Shown piece after piece: positions 1-10,535 of a DNA stretch of 64,000 bases. Within the stretch, counting starts at the first letter, position 1, and each line of letters begins with the position of its first letter. The notes under the pieces were generated by a model. That model saw nothing but the letters and a program-made list of their open reading frames with translations, was not told the DNA's origin and searched no databases. The position numbers and the translations under genes are program-made. The DNA comes from Mesostigma viride (Eukaryota > Streptophyta > Mesostigmatophyceae > Mesostigmatales > Mesostigmataceae), in contig RPFO01000076.1 in the NCBI GenBank assembly GCA_009746045.1, positions 3,296,420 to 3,360,419 on the forward strand, read 5' to 3'.

Positions 1-236
1 AGGCGCCCGCGTGTGCAATCCCGCGGGAGGCACGCTAGATAGCTCCCCCTAGGGCAGCGTGCGGCTGCCTAGATAGATGATGTAGTTAGAATGTTGTTAG
101 ATAGATGTAGTGTGTAGCCAATGTAGATAGATTAGACCGGTAGGAATGTGTGCACCCATCCATCCATTCATCGGGGTTAATGCTCCGTGACTCCCCAACG
201 GGAGCACGAGTCTAATTAATTAATTAATTAATTAAT
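1..236 (+). mobile_element. LINE 3' end with (TAAT)n tail, family B
   Basis: This is the 3' end of a plus-strand LINE-like insertion that runs in from outside the window. A GC-rich hairpin (GCTCCGTGACTCCCCAACGG and on) lies directly before a tail of TAAT units at about 211-236. The same hairpin and tail recur on the minus strand at 18163-18240. It appears to have landed in the 3' untranslated part of the minus-strand LINE that begins at 237. No coding sequence is visible in this piece. Confidence 0.6.
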
Positions 237-1815
237 ACATGGCCACGTCACTAAGCTTTCTAGTCTACACTACTGCTATATATTCCCTAGGCTGGGGTGG
301 CTGGGGCGGCAGGGGTCGCCTGCCAGGGCTTGTGGGCGACGTAGATGTCCGCCCCCTTCCAGTAGACCGGCTTCTGCCCCGCCGTCTGCCGAAGCTGGAG
401 GTAGGTCGGCCATAACTCCCGTCGCCGTTGTTGCTGCGTCAAGGTCAAGTCGTCGTCCAGCGTGTAGGCGGTCCCCCCAAGCCGCTTGCGACACTTGAGG
501 AACTCCATCTTATCCGCCATGGTGTCAAAGGTAAGGAGCAAGGGGGAGGGGCCGGCCTTACCCCGCGAGCGGGGAAGGCGGGTCACCCCCCGCGGCTTGC
601 CCTTACCAGTGATAGCCATGGGGACAAGGATTTTGTTCTCAAACGCCAGGGCAAGGGTCTCGGAGGTCTCGTCCTGCAGCGGGTCGAAGTGCTTGACTAT
701 GACGTTAAGGCTGCGCTTGGCGAGCTCGGCCTCCTCGCGGAGGTCCAGCGTCTGCTGCTTAAGCTGGGCGGCGACGGCGGAGGTGGTGGAGGTGGCGTGT
801 TGCTTAAGCATGTCCGCCCAGGTCGGGATGGGAGGAGCATCGCCGGCAGGGCCTGCAGGGGCTGGCCGAGCGGCGATGTCCTTCACCGCCTGAGCAGTGA
901 TGCCGGCGGTGTTCTGCAAGCATTCGATGGCTATGGCATTGTCCTGCAGGCGCTTGTCGATGGCGAGAAGCTGGGCCGTGAGGGCGTCGGTTGTGGTGGA
1001 GGTGGAGCTAGGCGAGGAGCTTGGAGGTGGCGGTGGTGGTGGAGGAGAGGATGGGAAGCTCGGCAGCCAACGTGCCGCCCATGGCCGCCACATCTGCGGC
1101 CAGGGGTGTCACGTGCTGTTCGATGGCGTTGTTGATGATGGAGCGAATTTCGGAGGTGGAGGGGGGGGCCCAGATGTCGGCGACAGAGCGCCCTAGGAGG
1201 CAGCAGAGGGCGAGGAGCTGAAGGCGGGGGCGGGAGTAGCTGGACAGATCCGACGGGGAATCCATGCGGGTAGGCATAATGATGCGGCCTTGGACGTAAA
1301 AGTGCTTGCACAGGGCAAGAAGCGAGGTGCGCGACCCGAAGAACACGGCGTTCATAAACAGGATGGGATTTGCGCGGCCTTGTGTCCACCATGTAGCTGA
1401 TTTGGCGTCAAAGTCTATTTCTTTCCAGTCCGGCTCGTCAGGGGGCGGATGCTCAGGGCGGCTACGTTTAGGCTCTGGCGATGCAGAGGGCGAGGCAAGT
1501 CCGTGAGGGGGCTGGGCAACCACCAGTGCACGACTAGTGTCACCATTGCCGTCCGGGCTTGAGGGCGAATCTGCTGCCGGGGCTGCAGACGTATTTTCAT
1601 TGCAGAGCGCAGCCGCCAGGCTGCGTTGCGTCGAGGCGCGTTTATTCGCCATATAGTGCGTTATAGCTTTGGAAAATTATATCAGCATGTGCGTCTAAGA
1701 AAGACGAAGCGATTGTGATATTCACAGCTGAATTCGGGGCTCAAACGTGAAAGTTATGAGCTCCGACAGCCATGGCTACCTCGTGGCTCGTGGCTCGTGT
1801 ATATTGGCGTATATA
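237..1815 (-). mobile_element. ORF1-only LINE-like element (minus strand)
   Basis: Read on the minus strand it holds a 5' leader (about 1815-1653), an ORF1-type protein gene (1652-287) and about 50 bases of 3' untranslated sequence, before the plus-strand LINE tail at 236 interrupts it. The bases after the stop match those after the ORF1 end in the copy at 2724-3248, where the 3' untranslated region runs to a TAAT tail with no ORF2. The unit therefore seems to carry ORF1 only, like half-LINE derivatives. Its leader resembles the tandem repeats at 34707-35211. Confidence 0.55.
287..1652 (-). pseudogene. LINE ORF1-like nucleic-acid-binding protein, one frame change
   Basis: The protein starts MANKRASTQRSLAAAL at 1652. 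It has a Ser/Pro-rich N-terminus, a middle part with coiled-coil character (IDKRLQDNAIAIECLQNTA), and a C-terminal stretch (MADKMEFLKCRKRLGG, then LTLTQQQRRRELWPTYLQLR) like the C-terminal half of L1-type ORF1 proteins, which bind LINE RNA and act as chaperones. Two overlapping open frames (1652-1008 and 1093-287) cover it, so there is one frame change in the GGT-rich stretch around 1020-1060. That could be decay or an assembly slip in a simple repeat. The stop is followed by the family-A 3' untranslated sequence. No RT or endonuclease frame follows. The assignment rests on pattern likeness, not on a search. Confidence 0.5.
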
Positions 1816-1928
1816 TGGGGGTAGTACCCCCAAGAAGTAGGCATACCTATGGCCCCGGTTTCTATGCCAATTATTGACTCCAGCAATGGTTTATAGAACA
1901 TGAATGCTAATGTACCATGACTGTTTGT

Positions 1929-2235
1929 AACGACTGAAAATGATCATCAACATCATCCCTAGTCCACAATAAGAAAGATCTTTACCTGGGTTGCCTTCTC
2001 GAGAATGAAGACTTCACGTATACCAGAGAAATGTTGAGATGACAATTCAACAGCACGTGGTTTGGGTACCACACCCTTTGCAGACACAACTAGACAAGTA
2101 GTATGCTTGACATCTTCTGTGGAACTGAAAGTTGTCAATGAGCAGGGGCTTTTGAGAATGGACGATGGTTTTTGTTGTATTCACAGTTGCTTAGACTTAC
2201 AGACTTATATTTTGCAGACTTAAATGATCCCGAGG
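1929..2235 (-). mobile_element. LTR fragment related to the LTR at 18741-22374
   Basis: The reverse complement of this stretch matches the last ~250 bases of the LTR that ends at 22374. Shared pieces include GGCAACCCAGGTAAA, GATGATCATTTT and the terminal CAGTCGTTACA. No internal region follows, so it is a solo or truncated LTR and a fossil of the same family. Confidence 0.55.
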
Positions 2236-2295
2236 CGGGGCCCGAGATTAATTAAGCGGTACCTTGAAATTAAATAAGAGGCATGCCTCTATCAA

Positions 2296-3425
2296 GATAT
2301 ATTTTTGGAGGCGAGTTTCTACTGGCGTTAACTTGTAGTATTGGACGACAATACAACAATTGGACGACAACATGTCAACCCGTTTACTTCATTTCGACTC
2401 TTACATTTTCACGGATCTGTCAAAAAAGGATCAATTATATACCCGACTTCTCCGTTAGATCTCATCGACCGGGTTTCGAAACAACCCACGAACGCCGTAG
2501 ATGCAGATCCAACGGAGTAAACAACGTCACGACCGACGCGGCGCCAAATAGTCGCCTAGGTTCCTAGCTTTTCTGCGAGCCATTTTACAAAGTCGTGCCG
2601 CGTCGTGTACCCGTGAGATGTACCCGTGAGATGTACCCGTGAGATGCAAAATCCGCTTGCCAGACCGGGAACTCCGTCCAATACCGTCGTGCAGTACCAC
2701 CAATGCACTACCAATCTACCATTATTCTACGTCGGCCACAAGCCCTGGCAGGCGACCCCCCCCCCCCCGCGGCCCCAGCGACTCCAGACGCCCCCGCTTA
2801 GGGGAATACAGCAGTAGTAGTGTAGAATAGATAGACCGTGGCCATGTATATGTACGCCTCCTAGAGGCACTATCCCAGCTAAGCCACGCGCTTTATTTAA
2901 TCATGTACATGTGTGCCTATGATGAGCCACCCCCCAGATGATGCCTAGCTTTATTTAGTTATGTTGTGCCCATGCAGGGAGTAACTCTCTGCTGAGACGC
3001 CATGCCCTAGCTTTTTTGGTATAGCTATGCTGATCTTCCCCCCCATGACAGGCTCCCCCTTCGCTGGGCATAGCTTGAAGATCATGGGGATGCAAGTGCC
3101 CTGGTGTGCACACCTAGAGCAAGGGTCCTTTACATTCCCACCCTTGCAGGAAGTAGCTTAGAATGTATGATAGGCCATATGCACCTTCTCTGGGCTATGT
3201 GCTACATATACTCCCAACGGAGTTATGTTCCTAATTAATTAATTAATTAATCTACCATTCAAATCACCGATATCGCTGGAGGTAAACCTCTTTCGCCATC
3301 TAGAAACGTCTCCGCGACAGTACCGCGACTTCAGTACTTTCCGTCACCCTTGACATGTTGTCGTACAATACTACAAATTAACGCCAACAGAAACTCGCCT
3401 CCAAAACTATATATTCATGTTGTCT
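2296..3425. repeat. Foldback-like element with ~75-bp inverted arms
   Basis: The left arm (about 2296-2380, containing TTTTTGGAGGCGAGTTTCT) is the diverged reverse complement of the right arm (about 3350-3425). The left arm has a short internal duplication of GGACGACAA. There is no coding content. A LINE tail insertion (2724-3248) sits between the arms. The outer ends are not sharp. A motif near the right end, GTTGTCTCCTTGATA, recurs at about 12104-12118 and, inverted, at about 4049-4063. Confidence 0.4.
2724..3248 (+). mobile_element. 5'-truncated ORF1-type LINE, family A, with 11-bp TSD
   Basis: It begins inside the last codons of an ORF1 like that at 287-1652 (YVGHKPWQATP), then has about 430 bases of 3' untranslated sequence, the hairpin ACTCC-CAAC-GGAGT, and a (TAAT)n tail. 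It is flanked by the direct repeat AATCTACCATT (2713-2723 and 3249-3259), the mark of target-primed insertion. There is no ORF2 between ORF1 and the tail. Confidence 0.8.
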
Positions 3426-3641
3426 CCTTGATACGTACGGCCGGACTATCTATACCCGTCTCTCTAACCTCTGACCCTTTAGGTTTACCTTTACCCCTTG
3501 TTTTAGGCGCCATGGTTACCGTACCACAACCACAAGAAGAGAAGGAAGCCAAAACAAAGGTCAAGACAAAATCTACTGTCTATTATTATATTATACTATT
3601 ACTATTATAGATAAGCCCCTCTAATCACTATTATGGCCCCG

Positions 3642-3986
3642 TCACTGGGTGCTGGGTGGCTGGCTAGCGTGCGTGCTAATCGACAGCTGGTTAAAGGTGA
3701 TGGTAACCTGCTGCGTAGATTTAGTGTCCTCTACCCTAGCCAGTGCACTGGTATGTGCGTACCTACGCCCCCTAGATGCAGGACGTGCCCTGGGCCTAAT
3801 CTCTAGCGGTGGGGCTTCTACATATAATCCTACGGGACGTGTCACGTGTGCCTGGATGATCAGATCTGCTTCCCATGCTGTCCCGAACCCCTTAAAAATA
3901 GCCCTATGTCTATCTACTATGTTGTTCCTGCAGTCTACCCAGCTGTAAAAAATCCCTACCTTGCCTGTGCCCCCATCATGTGCCAA
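3642..3986 (-). pseudogene. Fragment with viroplasmin/RNase H1 N-terminal-like motif
   Basis: The minus-strand open frame reads GKVGIFYSWVDCRNNI, then AIFKGFGTAWEADLI. This resembles the hybrid-binding domain at the N-terminus of eukaryotic RNase H1 and caulimovirus viroplasmin (GI-Y-x-W-x-x-C ... YKGF-x-x-x-x-EA). No RNase H catalytic domain follows; the rest is an Arg-rich tail without a recognised fold. It is probably a piece of a retroelement or a decayed RNase H1-like gene. The match is by eye. Confidence 0.35.
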
Positions 3987-4048
3987 TGCGTAGTATTATT
4001 GCCTAGACCCACCATCACTGTCCCATCCCCTAAGTGCCCCAGTATCAA

Positions 4049-4210
4049 GGAGACAACCAGCGCAGGCCAGAAATCGGGAGAATCCGGACCCGGACCATGG
4101 TAGCTCGAGCCTGCCGTTATCTTGTCCGCGTGTTCGAGTCGTTCAGGATGATGAAGATGAATGGTGATGGAAATGTGTATCCTTGTGCATTGAAATTATG
4201 GCTGGCTTAC
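4049..4210 (-). repeat. Dispersed repeat X, inverted copy
   Basis: From TATCAAGGAGACAAC through AGCGCAGGCCAGAAATCGGG to CATTGAAATTATGGCTGG this is nearly identical to the reverse complement of 11963-12118. The same end motif (TGGCCTGCGCTGGTTGTCTC) occurs at about 11188-11210, and a diverged form lies in TAF9 intron 2 at about 10283-10310. It is a short dispersed element, probably a MITE, with no coding capacity. Confidence 0.55.
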
Positions 4211-4686
4211 GTGTCCCATGGCCAGTATGCCTAATATTATTATTATTAGACATGCCACGTCTATTGCGTGCAGGCAGGGATAGGCAGAGAAGAAGGAGCC
4301 TTGAGTACCTCTAGTGAGTGACCATCACCTGCTGGCAAGGGTCGCCAACAGGCCCTATAATCTAAGAACGCAACGACATTACGTAGACAGGAAAACCTGT
4401 CAGCACAAGGGAGTAACCTACGTGACAACCCGCCCGTGTACCGGGCCCCAGCACGTAAGCCACTCCCGCGGAGTCCCTCGCAAGCCAGCCTGTACGGTTA
4501 TGGCCTGCGTGAACCAACGAGCGAGGCCGGTGTACCCAGAGCCAGCGCTCACAGCACAAACATGAAAATGACAAGAAAACAGGGCTGGGAGCACATAACA
4601 CTTCTCTACGCGTGCAGAGAAAGGAGGGACGGAGCGGGCAATAAGGCTGCTGCGCGCCCTAGACATAACCACCATGGGCTGCGTGC

Positions 4687-5047
4687 ATGGATGATGCATT
4701 TAAGAATTTAGCCACGCCATGCCTATAACGGGACTCCCATGGATGTTGCACTAAGAATTTAGCCATGCTATGCCTATGCAGAGAGATGCTCTCTGTCGAG
4801 AAGCCATGCCCTAGCTCTTGTATAGCCATGATGATCTTCCCCACCTATGACGGGCTCCCCTTAGCTGGGCGTTGCCCGAGACTCTGGGTGGTGCAGGTGC
4901 CCTAGTGCACATAGAGCAAGTGTTGTTTACATTCCCACCCTTGCAGGAAGTAGCTTAGAATGTATTATAGGCCATATGCCCCTTCTCAAGGGCTATGTGC
5001 TACAGATACTCCCAACGGAGTTATGTTCCTAATTAATTAATTAATTA
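4687..5047 (+). mobile_element. 5'-truncated LINE tail, family A, with 13-bp TSD
   Basis: It shares the 3' untranslated region with 2724-3248 (TTCCCACCCTTGCAGGAAGT, AGGCCATATGC, the ACTCC-CAAC-GGAGT hairpin) and ends in (TAAT)n. The direct repeat ATGGGCTGCGTGC flanks it (4674-4686 and 5048-5060). There is no coding sequence. Confidence 0.8.
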
Positions 5048-5060
5048 ATGGGCTGCGTGC

Positions 5061-5486
5061 CCACCTATTTGCTGCGGATGCGATATTATCTGCGTTTCTT
5101 GCCGTCAGAGCCCGACTCCTAGGTCGTTGCCAGCCGATGGGTAGATCCTATTTTCTAGCTGAAAACTGCGTCACAGCTCGAGGACGTCGTCGATTAAGGT
5201 CGCCTATACTGCGTGATGGCGTCCTACGACTGCGCTCTCCCGGCAGCAGGTCGTCTTGGTGCAGATCACCGATTCACGTCAGGTGATATCCCACGAGGCC
5301 CTGCCCACGCTCTGTACGAGCTATGGTGGCCCTAGACAAAACCTCCGATAACCAGTGTTACGAGCCGCACCAGCGACTCTGAAAGATCCTAGTCTAGCGT
5401 GGGTTACGCCTGAATAAACTCGGAATCTGCTATCCGCCAGGACTACGGGGATGTAGCCCTGAATTCTAGCTAGTACGCGGAATTAC
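5061..5486. other. No feature seen
   Basis: About 430 bases without a supported gene, repeat or motif. Confidence 0.5.
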
Positions 5487-5968
5487 TAGCTAGGCCCTAA
5501 ATGCACAACTGGATTAATTATGCATATACATGGAATGCACGAAGGGCGTTAGTGCAGCCCAGTTATGACCCCTGGTTCGGCAGACGAGTTTTACTTAAGT
5601 CGATTTCATTCCAAACCAAAGATAGGAAGCCATTGTCACCTACGACATTTGTCCAAGACGGCGTGCATGCCAGCGGGTCGGCCGGGGGCCGAATCTCTAG
5701 CGCTGCAATTAATATCAGCCGTAGATGTACATAGTATCCGCCAGTTTGGCACCCGGTACCCTGGCAGTCCCGGGTACAGACCAGTAACACACCAAACCGA
5801 AAGCAAAGCCACGGGTACCTGGGCCGACTGATGGAATAACTCGGCCAAGTCCCCGAATCTAACATAATAACTATCGAAAGTCTCAAACAATATCAAAATG
5901 ACTTTCGACTGACCAAACTAATGTATTTTAGGAATTGTTACGCCCAAACACGGGTTAGGGCCGTAACA
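5487..5968 (-). repeat. LTR-like repeat Y, copy 1
   Basis: On the minus strand it starts TGTTACGGCCCTAACCCGTG, continues through GGCGTAACA (which pairs with the start to form a hairpin), and ends at GGGCCTAGCTA. A second copy lies in the opposite orientation at 13571-14060. The size (~480 bp) and TGTTA start suit a solo LTR, but the other end lacks a clear CA and I see no target duplication. Confidence 0.45.
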
Positions 5969-6321
5969 CGACGCAGCACCACCCGGCAGTCACGGTGAGA
6001 TTTAGGTTGGTACCACATTCATGTTAGTGCAAGGAAATTACACATGTATCTTCTTGGCTGAAGTGAAAGCGTACAAGCAAGGAGACTCAAGAAACTTGAG
6101 CAAGTGACTGTGGAGGCAACCACTGCTACCAATCATGCAAGGCTCAAAGCCTCAAACAATAAGAGGGTAACAATCTGGAACAAAATTGAAAGAATGAGAG
6201 GGTCGGGCGAGGGTTGGCAATTGAGAAAACCAGGAACAAATGGGTGCATGCATGAGAGAGAGCGGACGAGATGGCGAAGCAAGGGAATAACGGATGGATG
6301 AAGCGATGGACGGGTGGAGGG

Positions 6322-6601
6322 ATGGATGACAAGGCAGATGGATGAACAGATGCATTGAGGGTAAGCTGGATGGCTGGGTATGAGGGAGGGTCAACCAGGT
6401 GGAGGGGCCTAAGGCGCAGGGGTTGGATGAAGTGATGGGTGGGTGGAGGGACAAGTGGAGGGATGGATGACAAGGCACATGAATGAACGGATGCATTGAG
6501 GGTAAGCTGGATGGCTGGGTATGAGGGAGGGTCGACCAGGTGGAGGGGCCTAAGGCGCAGGGGTTGGATGAAGTGATGGGCGGGTGGAGGGACGAGTGGT
6601 G
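6322..6601. repeat. Tandem duplication, ~140-bp unit, two copies
   Basis: GATGGATGACAAGGCA recurs with a 140-base period, and the two units (about 6322-6461 and 6462-6601) differ at only a few positions. Both are rich in GATG/GGTGG. Open frames across it only reflect the repeat. Confidence 0.8.
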
Positions 6602-7725
6602 CATGGGGACAAAGACATGTGTCCAGACAACCGCTCGAGGGACCATGTTCCCTGCTTGATCGGTGCAATGGAACGCAACATGCAAGCAAGTCCCTTATAC
6701 AGGGTCGTGATGTGTGGGGAAATGCTGTTGGCTGGCTGGGTTAGCCAGTCGTGAAAGTCCTCGGATTGCATGTCGCACGTGCGCACTTGAAAGGTCGGGG
6801 ATGGCAAACTCGAGGACGCAATGTCGGGGGCATATGGCAAGCCAGGCGTGCATGGCCATGGGTAAGGTAGGAGGTACATAGATTCATCAGAAGGGGGCTC
6901 AACGAGTGAGAAAATCAGTGCCCAATGACAGCAATCATGCTTACTAAATCCAACTGCTTTCTACATCACAAGCACTGAAAATGAGGAAATACCAAGAGGA
7001 GCATGGCAAAAATGCAACGGCCCATTCACGAACCATTCTAGGCATATAAGTGGCGCTCATTCCTCTGCCCATCTCCCCCCTTCCACTCACAGTGATAAAG
7101 CCAAACAGGAAAGCAACATGGGTTAGACTTTGCATAATAGGGTAGGAGTTACAGGCGACAGGGCTAAACAGTGGGTACATAACAAGTGGGCTCCTACACG
7201 CCCACTTCAGACGAGGCATTCTTCCAGGCATTCTCTACCATGAAGGTGTCTAGTACCCAGGCCAAAACATATTCACATTCATCTTTGGCTGTCGGAGGCA
7301 TGACGCCATTTCACTATCCCTCTATTACAAGACCACCACCACCACCGCCGCCACCACGATCACCATGACGTAAAATGTCGCAGACTGTGCTGGCGAGTGA
7401 ATGGTCAACAGCTTGCGTGTTATAGGGCGCCAACGTGCACAAGCTTGTGGCGGAGGCGCACCTTGCAACTAAGAACGTTCAATCCAAATGAAGTCCGGCA
7501 GGCAGACATTGATTTAGCTTATGATAGCCGGGCATACGTACCATCGTGGGAAGCAAACAGAGTAAGAACACCGCTTCCATCTGTGGAAACGCTGGAGACG
7601 GGCGACAGCGACAAGGCAATAATGCAAACAATCAGCGCTACAAGCGCACCCTTTCCGCGCAACATGTAGTTGCATCGGCCCGGCATGGCATCCGAGCCCA
7701 TGTCAACAGCCGGTCCACCAGCCAC
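6550..7725 (-). CDS. Possible multi-exon host gene, product unknown
   Basis: A candidate first exon lies at about 7725-7557: the frame has a short N-terminus, then a hydrophobic stretch (GALVALIVCIIALSLSPVSS) like a signal peptide or membrane anchor, ending at a good donor (GATG|GTACGT). Further left on the same strand, a frame at 6879-6550 reads like real protein (MQSEDFHDWLTQPANSISPH, then LERLSGHMS), with no domain I recognise. Its 3' end runs into the tandem duplication at 6322-6601. The exons between are not resolved. It could be a small secreted or membrane protein gene or two unrelated open frames. Confidence 0.2.
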
Positions 7726-7976
7726 GAAAGTATATTGGTCCTAAACCGTTTAACAAGGCTGACAAGGACACGCGGACCGTAAAGTTATTAGTACGCTGCG
7801 ACCGGCTTGGACTCGGCGTGTCAACCCAAATCATAGGCCATAGCTCAGGATTCCAAGCGAGCTGACAAAAGAAACGTAGCGAACACTCTCTTCGCCTGTT
7901 GTCGAGGCAACAACTCTGCAAGCAACTTCGTCGTGGCTCCAGTAATTGTTGGTGACTTTTTTCGGCTAGGTACATA

Positions 7977-9020
7977 CAGTCATTCCCGCGTTAAGTTGCG
8001 TTTCTTAAGGTTGCGTTCCCGCGTTAAGTTGCGGCGCCGAAGTTTGGGGGGCGACCGCAACTTAAGCATGGAGGCCATCGCAACTTAACGCGGTAATGAC
8101 TCAATTTGTAGGTGTCAGGCCATTTTTGGCCGCGCAGGAGGCCATTTTTTGCCAAGTCCGGACCCGCTACGTGATTTTAGGCGGCAAAATACGCAAGCCC
8201 CGCTGGCGCGCAAATTTCCCTGCCTGCTGGCTTAGGTGAAAAGCGTGAATGCAACCTTACAAATTCAGTTTTGCAGCCTGCGGGCTGCGGTACATAAGAA
8301 TCCAAGACCATTAAATTAAATTAAATTAAATTAAATTATAACATGCCTCCGTTGGGATATCATGTCTTAGCACATATTCCATGATGGGCCGGGTGGGTGG
8401 AGTGGAGGAAGCCGCGTAATCGAACTAACCTAACTCTAAGCTATCTAGTCTAGAAAAGCCTAACTACACTACTCATCAAAACGCCACGACCATGCACTAG
8501 GGTCTGTAATTGAGACATCTTGATGGAAATTACCACCATAGTCATGCCGGCGAATGCACCACAGAAGGGCAAAGACAAGGTTGCGTTATTATTGTTTACA
8601 TGCAGGCCTTTGACAGTAAATGAAGCTAGTTCCCTCACGACTGTTCCCATGTTTTGTCACATTCAAACGTGAAGCCGGCTGGCAATTAAAGTAGTAACCC
8701 GCCAATAACTGAGAGAGCCGAAGTCAGAGGGTTAAAACACACCGGCATTTGTGGTATAAAACGCAGGCACTGCGTGGCTGCCCACGGCGTGTTTTGCAGC
8801 CCGCCTTTGTCCAAAATATCTGGCCTGGAAAATGGACTTTGGCCGGCTTTAACGGTGCAGCTGGATCGGGCTTGACGAGAGCTGTCGAATGCCGTATAGA
8901 TGTCCGTCAGAGGAGGAGGTGGTGGGCTGCTAGCCTAATTCTACCGTTAAGTTGCGTTCCCGCGTTAAGTTGCGGCGCCAAGTTTCAGGGGGCGATCGCA
9001 ACTTAACGCGGGAATGACTG
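7977..9020. mobile_element. Non-autonomous TA-flanked element with 24-bp inverted ends
   Basis: The left end (7977-8000, CAGTCATTCCCGCGTTAAG and on) and right end (8997-9020) are perfect inverted repeats of 24 bases, flanked on both sides by TA (7975-7976 and 9021-9022). The CAGT start and TA duplication are typical of Tc1/mariner elements. Further inverted copies of CGCGTTAAGTTGCG lie just inside each end (about 8014-8105 and 8945-8975). No transposase is encoded. A minus-strand LINE tail sits inside (from 8310). An alternative is two ~100-bp hairpin MITEs 900 bases apart. Confidence 0.5.
8310..8440 (-). mobile_element. LINE-like 3' tail with (TTTAA)n repeat, family D
   Basis: Read on the minus strand, a short hairpin region (CATGATATCCCAACGGAGGC) is followed by TATAATTTAATTTAATTT, a tail of five-base units (8341-8310). 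The layout matches the TAAT-tailed families but with a different unit. The 5' boundary is not clear and no target duplication was found. Confidence 0.35.
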
Positions 9021-9709
9021 TACAGCTACTGTTCGCCGATTTTCCCGCGTTTTCAGTTTCGCGCCTGTCAGCAGGTGAGCTACGCATCGCCTCCTTGGGC
9101 AACGTAATTCGCGTAATTAGCCCGATCCGGTCGCGATCCTTCGCCATCCCAGTGGCCCCGGCGCATGCCGTCCTATTCCGTTTATGCACCCGTATTGCCG
9201 GCTCATGCCGTCTCGTCGCTCCCTGTTTATCGTACAATTCGTCTCCTTTCGTCCTGACCGTAGGTACTTTCGTACTTCCAACTAAATTTTGTCATGTCAT
9301 TTTGTCATCGCACTGGGCCAGCACCCGATGCTCTTTACATAAGCCCGTGATAAAAATCACCGGGTGGTGTATAAGGCTCTACTTAACTGGTGTTTACAAG
9401 AACTCTTGTGATTTAATTGTGAAAAGAAACAACGTTTACACACACAGGACTTCCACCGGGTGCTTTGCTGATATTGTGACAATCATGGAATTTCGCCAAT
9501 ACTTGAAACTGTCGTGGGTCACCGAATGCAGCTAAATCGCGCATTAACCTTCTAGTTATATCCGCTTAGAGACGTGGGTGCGTCGGACGCTCTGCATGGC
9601 TGATTAACTCGCCTGCTCCGTGGATTTCGCAGTCATGTACTGAACCTGGAGTTCCGGGCTGTCCGTGCACGGATAAAAGTTTCTGCCAAACAGTATAGAT
9701 TTGGCCTTC

Positions 9710-10534
9710 ATGATGGATTTGAAAGGGTCAGCGGACGATGCTGGGCTTCCCCGGGATGCGCGTGGCATTATTGCCATTCTAAAGTCAATGGGCGTGGAGG
9801 AGTGCGAACCCCGCGTTATCAATCAGCTTTTAGAATTCAAGCACCGTAAGTTGCACTCGGTGCATAAGTGCAAGGTTCGCTCTCGATGCCTTCGTTATCT
9901 TCGCTTGCATAGTCTGCCCTGACGTTGAGTAATTCACGAGTCTTTCCTGCTTTCCTTTGCCCTCCTCACCAGGTTACGTAGCTGAAGTGTTGCAGGACGC
10001 CGCTGTATATGCGGACCATGCTGGACGGAGTGAAATAGAAATCGGAGACGTTAAGTTGGGCATCCAGGGACGCGTCAGTTTTTCGTTTACGCAGCCTCCT
10101 CCTCGCGAGGTAAGCGTTTTTCGTGGTACTGCCAGAATTATTGTGTCTACGTCAACCCATGTTGTGCTTCTTAGCTGGACAGCTGCTCGTAACGCTCTCG
10201 CAGACCTAGATATTTCGGTCGGTCCGGCTGTGCTTCCGTTCTTGGTACGTTTTGTTCTTAAAAAGTTAAGTACATCACATTCTCCAGATTTCTGGCCTTC
10301 CCTGGTTGTCTCATTATTGTCACCCTGCAATCCTGATGGTCTGGCAACGAACCTGGCGCTGCCTCCGCCGTCCCCATCGGTGTGCCGCAGGTCTTGTTTG
10401 AGCTGTGCCAGCAACGCAACAGCGTGCCCCTGCCCCTGATCTCCAACCGCACGGGCCTTCTGCTGCCGCCCGAGCAAGACACGCTGACCACGCCCAACTA
10501 CATGGTCAAGCCGCCCAAGGGGGGGGCGCTGTGA
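9710..10534 (+). CDS. TAF9: TFIID subunit TAF9 (histone-fold TBP-associated factor), 3 exons
   Basis: Exons are 9710-9845, 9973-10109 and 10391-10534, with GT-AG introns in matching phase; the spliced product is 138 residues. Exon 1 gives [19 protein letters not shown] then [10 protein letters not shown]; exon 2 gives [18 protein letters not shown], then [13 protein letters not shown] and PPPRE; exon 3 gives [18 protein letters not shown], then [16 protein letters not shown]. These are the TAF9 histone fold and its conserved C-terminal extension. The known role is pairing with TAF6 in TFIID and in SAGA, in the nucleus. ATGs at 9710 and 9713 are both possible starts. The protein is short for the family: the Ala/Pro-rich tail of animal forms is absent. 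Intron 2 carries a relic of dispersed repeat X. It is one of two clear host genes here. Confidence 0.93.
10262..10320 (+). repeat. Relic of dispersed repeat X inside TAF9 intron 2
   Basis: CCAGATTTCTGGCCTTCCC followed by TGGTTGTCTCATTATTG is a diverged form of the repeat X end seen at about 12067-12118. It lies between the exons and does not touch the splice sites. Confidence 0.4.
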
Positions 10535-10535
10535 G

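Noticed and set aside
5563-5896. Open frames of 77-107 residues in repeat Y
   Set aside because: The frames are not kept open in the inverted copy at 13571-14060, so the repeat is best read as non-coding.
9014-9535. A 173-residue plus-strand frame upstream of TAF9
   Set aside because: It starts inside the inverted end of the TA-flanked element and shows no domain or splice support.
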